The notes: generated by a model not told the origin, from the sequence alone. A stretch of DNA of 7,278 bases from an uncultured Coriobacteriales bacterium (GCA_934662525.1 CAKUKJ010000107.1:1-7278), one strand, 5' to 3'. Counted from the stretch's first letter, positions 1-5,183 are shown. Program-made: numbers and translations.

Positions 1-35
1 ATCCGCAACGCTGGATGCGGGGCGGCCTCTTTTTT
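1..35 (+). terminator. Partial rho-independent terminator cut by the window edge
   Basis: The GC-rich stretch at 17-27 runs directly into a T-rich tract at 28-35, as in the 3' half of an intrinsic terminator for a plus-strand gene lying left of the window. A small 5-bp stem (CCGCA 3-7 with TGCGG 16-20) is visible. The 5' arm that would pair with GGCGGCC is probably outside the window. This would terminate a gene converging on the toxin gene at 45-428. The call is weak because half of the structure is missing. Confidence 0.35.
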
Positions 36-44
36 GCTCAGCCG

Positions 45-428
45 CTAATCCCGCACGGCAGCCATGCGCTCGTAGAAGTCCTTGGGGATCCTGCGATGCC
101 CGAATCCCTTGACCTCGATACCGTCGTCTTTGACACGGTGCATGATTCGGCAAGTCGCTCTGATACCCTGGCCGACCCTGTGCTGGTAATGGTATGACTT
201 CCATTCTTGAAAATCATACTTGAGGTCACTGGCGATTACTTTTCCCTCAATCAAGAACTTCATGGCACGAACCGTGCTCGCGCATGCAGCCATGAAGTCG
301 TCCTCCTCAGGGAAGGCATAGGCAAGAAGAAAGACGTCTTCAACGAGCGAGGCGGCATTCATGTACACGCCGTCAACCTGCGATATCGACTCGACAGCCT
401 GACGGATCAGAGCCCTACTGACCGCCAT
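45..428 (-). CDS. RelE/ParE-like toxin of a type II toxin-antitoxin pair
   Basis: This encodes a 127-aa protein whose C-terminal third (about residues 87-121) reads as a short core strand containing IRATCRIMHRV, then DGIEVKGFGHRRIPKDFY. That pattern of a basic beta strand, a hairpin, and a closing G-HRR-x-P-x-DFY motif is typical of RelE/ParE-superfamily mRNA interferases or gyrase poisons. The N-terminal half is helical and has no recognised motif, so the protein is longer than a typical ParE of roughly 90-100 aa. The ATG at 428 lies inside the last codons of the upstream antitoxin gene (14-nt overlap), implying translational coupling. The antitoxin-first order supports a toxin role. If active it would inhibit growth when its partner is degraded. 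The family call is by motif only; a host-inhibition or plasmid-addiction-type protein of another fold remains possible. Confidence 0.6.
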   Translation of the reverse strand: MAVSRALIRQAVESISQVDGVYMNAASLVEDVFLLAYAFPEEDDFMAACASTVRAMKFLIEGKVIASDLKYDFQEWKSYHYQHRVGQGIRATCRIMHRVKDDGIEVKGFGHRRIPKDFYERMAAVRD

Positions 429-786
429 CGATGATTCCTGTCAGCTCGTCGGCATGAGCATCGAAGTATGACAGGGCATCGCCGGTCAGCCCGTCGCCCG
501 TCTTCACATCAACACGATTGGCACGCGTTTGGAACATGGCAGCTATCTGGCTGCGTTCCAGCTGGCTCTCAAGGTCGAGTATCTTGTCATTCAGCGCCCG
601 AGCATAGGCGGGGTCGAGCATATATCCAACGATTCCCGCGCGATCAATGACCTCGAAGCAGCCGTCAATTGGCAAACGATCACGCCAATCCTTGGAGCGT
701 GCGAACTCCGAGACCCCCACACGCTCAGCCGACGCAAGCATCCCCTGGAACCTATCGACCCTCTCTTCAACCAAAGCCGACGACAT
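415..786 (-). CDS. Phd/YefM-like antitoxin, first gene of the TA operon
   Basis: This encodes 123 aa from the ATG at 786. That start is chosen because a perfect AGGAGG (793-798) sits 6 nt upstream; the upstream in-frame ATG at 804 has GAAGGG directly against it and no usable spacing. Residues about 19-60 read V-G-V-S-E-F followed by G-C-F-E-V-I-D-R-A-G-I-V-G-Y-M-L-D-P, resembling the Phd/YefM N-terminal DNA-binding fold (VSEF ... G-x-x-V-x-R-x-G-x-x-V-x-V-L). A charged helix follows, then a C-terminal segment that would bind the toxin. The gene overlaps the RelE/ParE-like gene by 14 nt. By family precedent it binds and neutralises the toxin and represses its own promoter; the half-sites around that promoter fit this. 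It is somewhat longer than usual Phd proteins. Confidence 0.6.
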   Translation of the reverse strand: MSSALVEERVDRFQGMLASAERVGVSEFARSKDWRDRLPIDGCFEVIDRAGIVGYMLDPAYARALNDKILDLESQLERSQIAAMFQTRANRVDVKTGDGLTGDALSYFDAHADELTGIIDGGQ

Positions 787-792
787 GGAGCG

Positions 793-798
793 CCTCCT
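793..798 (-). promoter_or_regulatory. Ribosome binding site deciding the antitoxin start
   Basis: AGGAGG on the minus strand lies 6 nt before the ATG at 786. It makes 786, not 804, the likely translation start and shortens the antitoxin by six residues (MFRRRS). Confidence 0.75.
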
Positions 799-816
799 AA
801 ACATCCCTTCTTTAAC

Positions 817-866
817 TGTGAATTATTATATCGCATACGCATTTAATTCACAATACGATGTGAATT
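817..866 (-). promoter_or_regulatory. Three-half-site operator (AATTCACA/TGTGAATT) for autorepression
   Basis: On the plus strand, 845-852 (AATTCACA) and 859-866 (TGTGAATT) form a perfect 8-bp inverted repeat around a 6-nt spacer and cover the -35 box. A third identical half-site, TGTGAATT at 817-824, abuts the -10 box and covers the expected transcription start. Exact 8-mers repeated three times in 50 bp around a promoter are strong sequence evidence for an operator. That the antitoxin is the ligand is inferred from Phd/YefM family behaviour. Confidence 0.7.
825..853 (-). promoter_or_regulatory. Sigma-70-type promoter of the TA operon
   Basis: On the minus strand the -35 box is TTGTGA (848-853, 4 of 6 consensus matches), the spacer is 17 bp (831-847), and the -10 box is a perfect TATAAT (825-830). 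Transcription would start near 818, giving a leader of about 30 nt before the ATG at 786. The -35 box lies inside the operator palindrome, so repressor binding would exclude RNA polymerase. Confidence 0.75.
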
Positions 867-1043
867 CAACACTGGGTTATACCGGCTCGATTACATGAGA
901 CCGGCTTTACTTACCGCGGTACCGCTCTGTAAATCTTTCTTGCAATATCAAGCACGTCTATCAAGCGCGTCGCATGCGATAAATCTAGCCGTCCTCATCC
1001 CTCTTCTCCCGCAACATGGCTTGACGAGTCAACCCCCCTAAAG

Positions 1044-1445
1044 TTGCTTGTGCATCCAGCAACCGTCGATGGAGGAAAGATAAAAATACTTGGCATAGGC
1101 ATCCCCCAACTTCTCGTCATCCTGCTTTTGGTGGCATGCGCAATTTGGTGTGGAAATAGGGCAAACGCAAAGGGCTATTCAAACGTAGCCGGCGTTTTGC
1201 TCGGGCTTTTCCTAAACGTCATTGGCATCATCATTGTCTTGCTTCTGCCCGACAAAAAGGAAGAAGAGTCGTTTCGGGCGTCAGTTCAAGCTCCCGACCA
1301 GTTGATCAAATACAAGCAACTGCTGGATGCCGGTGCCATCACCCAGGAAGAGTTCGACAGAAAGAAGGATGAGCTATTGCATACCCCGCAGGATCAGCAA
1401 TCAGTTGCGCAAACTAAACCAGCCGCTTCGCATTTCAAACGATGA
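1044..1445 (+). CDS. Two-helix membrane protein with C-terminal SHOCT domain
   Basis: The open frame is 133 aa if a TTG at 1044 is used. A hydrophobic segment (about residues 20-34, PQLLVILLLVACAIW) and a second one (about 50-68, VAGVLLGLFLNVIGIIIVLLL) form a membrane hairpin. An acidic/basic linker (DKKEEE) and a SHOCT domain follow (about 84-111: DQLIKYKQLLDAGAITQEEF, then a basic helix). SHOCT is a short oligomerisation motif often at protein ends; the function is unknown. The start is uncertain: no Shine-Dalgarno precedes the TTG, whereas GGAGGAAAG (1071-1079) is followed at once by ATA AAA ATA CTT GGC, which would give I/M-K-I-L-G-I-G-I-P, a natural N-terminus for such a protein (start 1080, 121 aa). 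An alternate or mutated start codon is therefore likely. The gene stands alone; the next feature is a long hairpin at 1476. Confidence 0.7.
   Translation: MLVHPATVDGGKIKILGIGIPQLLVILLLVACAIWCGNRANAKGYSNVAGVLLGLFLNVIGIIIVLLLPDKKEEESFRASVQAPDQLIKYKQLLDAGAITQEEFDRKKDELLHTPQDQQSVAQTKPAASHFKR
1071..1078 (+). promoter_or_regulatory. Strong Shine-Dalgarno pointing at an ATA start codon
   Basis: GGAGGAAA lies within the extended reading frame of the SHOCT gene. The only start-like codons at suitable distance in that frame are ATA at 1080 (4 nt after GGAGG) and ATA at 1086. No ATG, GTG or TTG is in frame there. The TTG (1044) and GTG (1050) starts have no such site. Confidence 0.5.
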
Positions 1446-1475
1446 ATGCCAGACAAGGCAAGCCCTCTCCCCCAA

Positions 1476-1517
1476 ACCCCACCTTGCGGCCCTTGTTTGT
1501 TCACCGCAAGGTGGGGT
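1476..1517. repeat. Perfect 14-bp inverted repeat (long hairpin, possible bidirectional terminator)
   Basis: ACCCCACCTTGCGG (1476-1489) pairs perfectly with CCGCAAGGTGGGGT (1504-1517) around a 14-nt loop. It lies between the converging SHOCT gene and the 55-aa minus-strand gene. Neither side has a long T tract: plus strand ACACTAATT, minus strand TTGGGGG. As an intrinsic terminator it is therefore weak, but its position fits the 3' end of the minus-strand mini-gene transcript and of the SHOCT transcript. Confidence 0.6.
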
Positions 1518-1522
1518 ACACT
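1493..1522 (+). promoter_or_regulatory. Candidate promoter for an antisense RNA
   Basis: On the plus strand TTGTTT (1493-1498) and TACACT (1517-1522, 4 of 6 matches) are separated by 18 bp. Transcription would begin near 1529. The -35 is poor (3 of 6), so this is a candidate only. It matters because it would drive an RNA complementary to the 3' part of the mini-gene mRNA. Confidence 0.3.
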
Positions 1523-1534
1523 AATTCCAGCGAG

Positions 1535-1554
1535 GCCCGCAGGGTGATGCGGGC
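1535..1554. repeat. 7-bp GC-rich hairpin between the two longer hairpins
   Basis: GCCCGCA (1535-1541) pairs with TGCGGGC (1548-1554) around a 6-nt loop. Part of its 3' arm (1549-1554) is shared with the 11-nt segment complementary to the mini-gene's leader (1790-1800). This hairpin and the long-range pairing are therefore mutually exclusive. Confidence 0.55.
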
Positions 1555-1570
1555 GGCGCGGTGCTTTATT

Positions 1571-1601
1571 TAACGCCGATGTGGTTCAGACATCGGCGTT
1601 A
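1571..1601 (+). terminator. 12-bp hairpin with short U-rich tail
   Basis: TAACGCCGATGT (1571-1582) pairs perfectly with ACATCGGCGTTA (1590-1601) around a 7-nt loop, and CTTGTTT follows on the plus strand. Read on the minus strand, its first three bases are the TAA stop codon of the 55-aa gene, so the mRNA hairpin starts at the stop codon. It fits best as the terminator of a plus-strand antisense RNA; in the minus-strand mRNA it would be a 3' stabilising hairpin. Confidence 0.5.
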
Positions 1602-1766
1602 CTTGTTTACAGGGGCCTGCTTGCTCACCTCCCCATCTTTCCCCTGCCGCGCAATCCGTCGCGTACTCAGCTTCCTGCAAAGATCGAACAGGTCTTTGGC
1701 TACTTGAAGCGCAAAGCCGCCTATCGTTGCAAGGCCTACAAGTAGGTCGAAAGCGTTGTGTTCCAT
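1599..1766 (-). CDS. 55-aa hydrophobic mini-protein, putative type I toxin-like peptide
   Basis: ATG at 1766 to TAA at 1599-1601, with a perfect AGGAGG (1776-1781) 9 nt upstream. The protein begins MEHNAFDLLVGLATIGGFAL; residues 5-29 form one weakly hydrophobic, helix-prone segment containing LLVGLATIGGFAL. A strongly basic stretch follows (RKLSTRRIARQGK, residues 31-43), then a polar tail ending in PVNK. One short helix plus a basic tail is the general plan of type I toxins (TxpA, BsrG, holin-like toxins). The strong ribosome binding site, the stop codon embedded in a hairpin, the convergent candidate antisense RNA and the leader/3' complementarity support this. I do not recognise a specific family; a small membrane-associated protein of other function is possible. 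The helix carries several acidic and lysine residues, so membrane insertion is not certain. Confidence 0.5.
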   Translation of the reverse strand: MEHNAFDLLVGLATIGGFALQVAKDLFDLCRKLSTRRIARQGKDGEVSKQAPVNK

Positions 1767-1775
1767 AAGGCGACA

Positions 1776-1781
1776 CCTCCT
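1776..1781 (-). promoter_or_regulatory. Strong ribosome binding site of the 55-aa gene
   Basis: A perfect AGGAGG on the minus strand, 9 nt before the ATG at 1766, is the main evidence that this short frame is translated. An 11-nt GC-only leader segment (1790-1800) that can pair with the mRNA 3' region lies 8 nt upstream of it. Confidence 0.6.
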
Positions 1782-1853
1782 GTCAACAGGCGCCGCCCGC
1801 GCGGACTCTCGTTGGCTGATTCATCTCATCATGCCTGGTAGATGTCACAAAAC

Positions 1854-1900
1854 TTAATTTGCATGTACCAGCTCCGTGACACGCGTCACTTGTCTGTCAC
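1854..1900. promoter_or_regulatory. Cluster of GTCAC/GTGAC half-sites upstream of the mini-gene
   Basis: GTCAC occurs at 1854-1858, 1885-1889 and 1896-1900, and GTGAC at 1876-1880. The pair 1876-1889 forms a 5-bp inverted repeat with a 4-nt spacer (GTGAC-ACGC-GTCAC). It sits about 100 nt upstream of the 55-aa gene's start on the minus strand, where a promoter is expected. A weak candidate promoter (TTGTGA with an extended TGAGAT) is nearby. The binding factor is unknown. The rest of 1801-2030 shows only an 8-nt direct repeat (GGCGATAA at 1922 and 1965) and no gene I can support. Confidence 0.3.
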
Positions 1901-2030
1901 GCATATGCACAAGCAAGCTTTGGCGATAATAAGGCCGTAATTTAGCCAAAATTGGAGAAAATCAGGCGATAACTCTATGTCTGCGACACGATCGGCCCCA
2001 AGACTGGAAGTGCGGTCGTGGTGCCGCGTC

Positions 2031-3605
2031 TTATCGCATCCGCTCGATTTTCGCCTCATGTCGGCCGGTCTTCTCGTCGTAAGACACGCCGACAAGCACG
2101 ACGTCGCCATGCCATGCGCGCAGGACAACCGGGTAGTCGCGTTGTTTGATCTGCTCGATGGCCGCATGCACCGGCTTGTTCCATTTGAGTTCAACGAGCA
2201 AGGCCGGCAATGCCGAGCCGTGCTTGGGCAGGTAGACAAGGTCGGCATAACCCTTGCCGCTCGGCAGCTCCTCTACAGCCGCATATTCGTCGATCGCCGA
2301 GATGTACGCGAGCTTGACGGCCGCCCTCAACGCCTGCTCGTTGTTGTAAAACAACGGTGCGGCAGCCGAGGCATGAGCCTCTTGCAGAGCACGCGCCACC
2401 TCCTCTGCATTGCCTTCGAGCGTGGCTTGGAGCAACGCGTCGGAGTCGAGAACAAGTTTGGCAAGCTCTGTGTGATGGCTTTTGCGCAAGGCGTTCTCGA
2501 ACTCCCGACGAATCTCCTCGTTGGGAATGAACGCCTCGCCCGCCTGTTCATCATAAGCGAGATACCCGAGGTGGATGAGAAGCGTCAACACGTCGTTGCG
2601 ATCGCGCATCGTCACCATGTCGTTGGCAAAGCCGTCAACCTCGACACGCACGCGCTGACCGCCGAGCATCGCGACGACGTCTTGCCTCAACCCCTCGAGG
2701 TCGAGGTCGATGTAAGGACGCAAGGCCTCATAACTCTCGGTGGACGACCAGAAGCTCTTGAGCGTCCCTTGCAGCATGGCGCATACAACAGAACGCGGGT
2801 TGTACACATGCTCGCCACCCAAAAGATAGCCGTCATACCAAGAATTGATTGCAGCGAACTCCCTCTTCCATTGCCCGCAAAGCGTCACGACCTCCCCTTG
2901 GGTAAAACCGATATAGCTCTGTAACGGCTCAGGATCGGTCATCGAGACCTCTTGGAACATGTTGAGAACAGAGTGAGTCCCGTATTTCTTGATGGGAAGA
3001 ATGCCCGTCATGTAGGCCAGAGCAACGTAGGGCTTGTCCTTCAACATGTCGCGCAAAAAACCGACGTAGGCCTCCTGGGCATCATGGTCATAGGGAACCT
3101 CGCGAAAGAGCGCATCCCACTCGTCGACAACGAAGACAAAGCCCGCATGCTCGGGGTCGGCGGCAATCACGTGCGAGAACGCCTCAAAAAGTGTCGGGCA
3201 ATCTGGGCTGACACAATCCGGATAAGCGGCTGAAAGTTCGCAAACGAGCTTTGCCGTCACATATCGGGGCAAGGCATCGGGAAAGGCGGCGGCACTGAGC
3301 AGTTGGCGCATGTCAAGCCACACGACATCGTAGGCATTGAGATGCTTTGCATAATCGGGAGCTTGGGCGACGACGAGGTCGTCGAACAAGGCATGGGAGT
3401 CGATACCGCGCTGGTAGTACGCGCACAGCATATTGGCAGCCATCGTCTTGCCGAAACGACGCGGGCGGCTTGAGCAAACATAGCGCTCGCCACCCCTGTT
3501 GATATGGGAGTTGAGGTGGGCAAGCAGACCGCTTTTGTCAACATAGATGCTGCCGTTGCGATCCATACGCATAGAGCGGTTGCCCGGATTGAGATAAAGC
3601 CCCAC
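2031..3605 (-). CDS. AAA-ATPase-like protein with C-terminal PD-(D/E)XK nuclease-like domain
   Basis: This encodes 524 aa from the GTG at 3605, where the protein reads V/M-GLYLNPGNRSM, the usual opening of this family; a frame extension to a GTG at 3662 adds 19 residues with no family character. The N-terminal part is the 'AAA-ATPase-like' domain (Pfam PF09820 type): Y-V-D-K-S-G-L at 21-27, Walker-A-like RPRRFGKT at 47-54, and Walker-B-like FVFVVDEWDALF at 156-167. The C-terminal part fits the PD-(D/E)XK superfamily (PF08011 type): GYADLVYLP with Asp455, then LLVELKW with Glu472 and Lys474, then a conserved Q-I-K-Q-R-D-Y. Key residues of both domains are present, so the gene looks intact. The cellular role is unknown; these genes are multi-copy in many gut anaerobes, and mobile-element or defence roles have been suggested. 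It is monocistronic, with no obvious promoter or terminator. Confidence 0.85.
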   Translation of the reverse strand: MGLYLNPGNRSMRMDRNGSIYVDKSGLLAHLNSHINRGGERYVCSSRPRRFGKTMAANMLCAYYQRGIDSHALFDDLVVAQAPDYAKHLNAYDVVWLDMRQLLSAAAFPDALPRYVTAKLVCELSAAYPDCVSPDCPTLFEAFSHVIAADPEHAGFVFVVDEWDALFREVPYDHDAQEAYVGFLRDMLKDKPYVALAYMTGILPIKKYGTHSVLNMFQEVSMTDPEPLQSYIGFTQGEVVTLCGQWKREFAAINSWYDGYLLGGEHVYNPRSVVCAMLQGTLKSFWSSTESYEALRPYIDLDLEGLRQDVVAMLGGQRVRVEVDGFANDMVTMRDRNDVLTLLIHLGYLAYDEQAGEAFIPNEEIRREFENALRKSHHTELAKLVLDSDALLQATLEGNAEEVARALQEAHASAAAPLFYNNEQALRAAVKLAYISAIDEYAAVEELPSGKGYADLVYLPKHGSALPALLVELKWNKPVHAAIEQIKQRDYPVVLRAWHGDVVLVGVSYDEKTGRHEAKIERMR

Positions 3606-3723
3606 CGCCGCCGCCTTTCCGCGATTCCATAGTCTGCATGCGCAACCAGTGTAACGCCCCACACACAGAAAAGGCTGGTCGGAAACGGTCTTTCAAGAAA
3701 CGATGCGAGTGAGACCTTAAACG

Positions 3724-3754
3724 AAAAAAGCCCGAAGGTTTATGCCTCCGGGCT
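3724..3754 (-). terminator. Intrinsic terminator of tRNA-Asp
   Basis: On the minus strand AGCCCGGAGG (3745-3754) pairs with CCTTCGGGCT (3729-3738), a 10-bp stem with one G-U pair and a 6-nt loop. A run of T follows (3724-3729 are A on the plus strand). It starts 14 nt past the CCA end of the tRNA and insulates the downstream ATPase gene. Confidence 0.85.
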
Positions 3755-3767
3755 CATCATAAGCAAG

Positions 3768-3844
<77 letters not shown>

Positions 3845-3961
3845 ACTTGGCCGCTTGGCGCTTCTTTGCGTTTGCTCCGTCGCGCTGCTGCGAGAAGATA
3901 TATTGCCATAGCGGGCGTGCCGTCGCAAGAGGGAGCTTGCCTGCTCACAAGTCCTACATAA

Positions 3962-4306
3962 TTAGCCGACAAGGCCGGGAAGATACGTGACGGCGGCGAG
4001 GGAGAGGACGCCGGCGACGATGCACCAGGCCATGGACTTCGTCTTGAAGCCGACGACGGCCACCACCGCGGCGGCGATGAGGGGGCCCGCCCAGGTCATG
4101 GGGTCGGTGCCGGCAGCAAAGTCGGCCGGGTCGAACAGGTCGTTGGCAACAAGGGCGGCGAAGGCGGCGGCGGGGATGTAGCCCAGGGCGCGCTTGACCG
4201 TGTCGGGCAGGTCGCGGCCCTTGAGCAGCACGACGGGGGCCACGCGACACACGAACATGAGCACGCTCACGCCCACAAGGATGACGAGGAAGCTAGAGAC
4301 CGGCAT
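3962..4306 (-). CDS. azlD: AzlD, small subunit of the branched-chain amino acid exporter
   Basis: This 114-aa very hydrophobic protein is the size of AzlD (about 100-110 aa). It shows four likely membrane helices, at about residues 4-25, 43-56, 71-86 and 92-110. The N-terminal helix ends in VCRVAPVVLLKGRDLP, followed by K-R-A-L-G-Y-I-P-A-A, matching the AzlD signature of an arginine after the first helix and LxYIPxAxF. AzlD works with AzlC in the inner membrane to export leucine, isoleucine, valine and analogues such as azaleucine. The ATG overlaps the azlC stop codon by 1 nt (TAATG), so translation is coupled. Confidence 0.93.
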   Translation of the reverse strand: MPVSSFLVILVGVSVLMFVCRVAPVVLLKGRDLPDTVKRALGYIPAAAFAALVANDLFDPADFAAGTDPMTWAGPLIAAAVVAVVGFKTKSMAWCIVAGVLSLAAVTYLPGLVG

Positions 4307-5022
4307 TACCTCTCGCCCCCCTTCTCATGCGCCGCCTGCCTGGCGGCCCTGCCCACACGGCCCCCGAGCAGCATGCCGCAGACGATGCCCACGACGGCGC
4401 CCAGGAAGATGGCCGCGCCGGAGAGGCCCACGAGCTTGCAGACGACGACGCCCGCGACCGCGCCCAGCACCACGACGCCGTTCTCGGCCGTGGTGGGCTG
4501 CATGCACAGAAGGCAGATGAACAGCGAGGTCATGGCAAACGAGGCGAGCGCGGAGGGCACGTCGATCGCCGAGCCCAGGATGCAGCCCACGGTACATGCA
4601 AGCGTCCAGGTGGTTTGGCTGTAGAGGTTGACGGCGAGGGCGTCCTTCACGCTCCAGCCGCCTTCCAGGAACTTCGCGTAGTTCACGCCGAAGCTCTCGT
4701 CGGTCACCGTGGCGCCGAAGAAGGTCGCCAGACCCTTGCTCGCGCCGCCGCAGAACTGCGACAGCGAGGTGCCGTAGAGCATCTGGCGCGTGTTGACCAG
4801 GGCCACCGACGCGATGATGGAGACGATGGGGTTGGCGGCAAGCCACATGTTAGGAATCATGTACTGTCCGGCACCCGAATAGAACACGATGCTCAGGACG
4901 GCGACCATCCACCAGCTCATGCCCGCTGCGGCCGACAGAATGCCGCAGGGAAGCCCCAGCACGATATAGCCGGCGATGATGGGCAGGGCCGGCTTGAGCG
5001 CCCGTTTGAACGCCTCTCTCAC
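4306..5022 (-). CDS. azlC: AzlC, large subunit of the branched-chain amino acid exporter
   Basis: This encodes 238 aa from a GTG at 5022, preceded by GAGG at a 6-nt spacing. The frame stays open upstream (ATG at 5085, or to 5142), but the extra 21-40 residues are Cys/Arg-rich and unlike AzlC, whose usual length is about 230-245 aa. Family marks are G-L-P-C-G (23-27), FYSGAGQ (47-53), VNTRQMLYG (76-84), and TDESFG (107-112), with 7-8 hydrophobic segments in total. It forms the exporter with AzlD, encoded immediately downstream. An upstream frame (5019-5096) ends in a TGA overlapping this GTG (GTGA), which may be a coupling device or chance. No T-box or Lrp-type site is recognisable. Confidence 0.92.
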   Translation of the reverse strand: MREAFKRALKPALPIIAGYIVLGLPCGILSAAAGMSWWMVAVLSIVFYSGAGQYMIPNMWLAANPIVSIIASVALVNTRQMLYGTSLSQFCGGASKGLATFFGATVTDESFGVNYAKFLEGGWSVKDALAVNLYSQTTWTLACTVGCILGSAIDVPSALASFAMTSLFICLLCMQPTTAENGVVVLGAVAGVVVCKLVGLSGAAIFLGAVVGIVCGMLLGGRVGRAARQAAHEKGGER

Positions 5023-5083
5023 CTCAGACCTCGATTTCTTCTGGCACGCATGCTCCAGAGTCGCGAAGAAACATGGACGCAAC

Positions 5084-5129
5084 ATTGTAGACCCATACCG
5101 CGCCTGTGGGGCCGCCCGCCCCAGGCGGC
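5084..5129 (-). promoter_or_regulatory. Candidate azlC promoter and leader region
   Basis: On the minus strand TACAAT (5084-5089) is a 5-of-6 -10 box, about 60 nt before the azlC GTG, but no -35 box is recognisable. Just upstream a GC-rich inverted repeat, GCCGCC (5111-5116) with GGCGGC (5124-5129), lies in the spacer between the pth2 terminator and azlC. It could be an operator or part of a longer stem. The evidence is weak. Confidence 0.25.
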
Positions 5130-5145
5130 ACAGAGTGCGCAAACG

Positions 5146-5183
5146 AAAAAGCCGCCCAACCTGGGAGAACCAGGCTGGGCGGC
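5146..5183 (-). terminator. Strong intrinsic terminator of the Pth2-like gene
   Basis: On the minus strand a 14-bp stem (5170-5183 with 5151-5164, one G-U pair) closes a 5-nt loop and is followed by five T (A at 5146-5150 on the plus strand). It lies 21 nt past the stop codon at 5205 and separates this gene from azlCD. Confidence 0.9.

Larger units (their letters stand above)
1529..1607 (+). ncRNA. Candidate cis-antisense RNA (type I antitoxin-like)
   Basis: A transcript from the candidate promoter at 1493-1522 would contain a 7-bp hairpin (GCCCGCA 1535-1541 with TGCGGGC 1548-1554, 6-nt loop), a single-stranded AT-rich stretch (about 1564-1570), and a terminator-like 12-bp hairpin (1571-1601) followed by CTTGTTT. 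It would be roughly 80 nt and fully complementary to the 3' end of the convergent 55-aa gene and its downstream region. That is the layout of txpA/RatA- and bsrG/SR4-type type I systems. Its existence is inferred; no homologue was recognised. Confidence 0.3.
1549..1800 (-). repeat. 11-nt complementary segments linking mini-gene leader and 3' region
   Basis: On the plus strand GCGGGCGGCGC (1549-1559) is the exact reverse complement of GCGCCGCCCGC (1790-1800). In the minus-strand mRNA these lie 8 nt upstream of the Shine-Dalgarno and about 40 nt past the stop codon. Eleven G-C pairs would circularise the mRNA and place the ribosome binding site beside a stable duplex. Only the two 11-nt ends pair; the sequence between them is the gene. 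Confidence 0.45.

Noticed and set aside
787..804. Six extra N-terminal codons of the antitoxin (ATG at 804)
   Set aside because: The perfect AGGAGG is placed for the ATG at 786 and would lie inside the longer version.
912..921. 10-bp palindrome TACCGCGGTA and nearby ACCGGCT repeats in the 867-1043 gap
   Set aside because: Short and not tied to a recognisable promoter; likely chance. The gap holds no gene I can support.
1922..1972. GGCGATAA direct repeat (two copies) as CRISPR or att repeat
   Set aside because: Only 8 nt and two copies; no array, no relation to the tRNA end. No CRISPR array is present anywhere in the window.
1886..2248. Minus-strand 120-codon frame over the end of the ATPase gene
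   Set aside because: It overlaps the conserved nuclease domain in another frame, is Ser/Arg/Cys-rich and has no ribosome binding site.
1977..2924. Long plus-strand open frame (315 codons) opposite the ATPase gene
   Set aside because: It lies fully within the antisense of a gene with clear domain motifs, has no family signature and arises from GC-rich codon bias.
3606..3662. N-terminal extension of the ATPase to the GTG at 3662
   Set aside because: The family begins at the GLYLNPGN motif; the added residues are Cys/Trp/Arg-rich and lack support.
5023..5142. N-terminal extension of AzlC
   Set aside because: It exceeds the usual family length and is non-hydrophobic and Cys/Arg-rich; the GTG at 5022 has a better-spaced GAGG.
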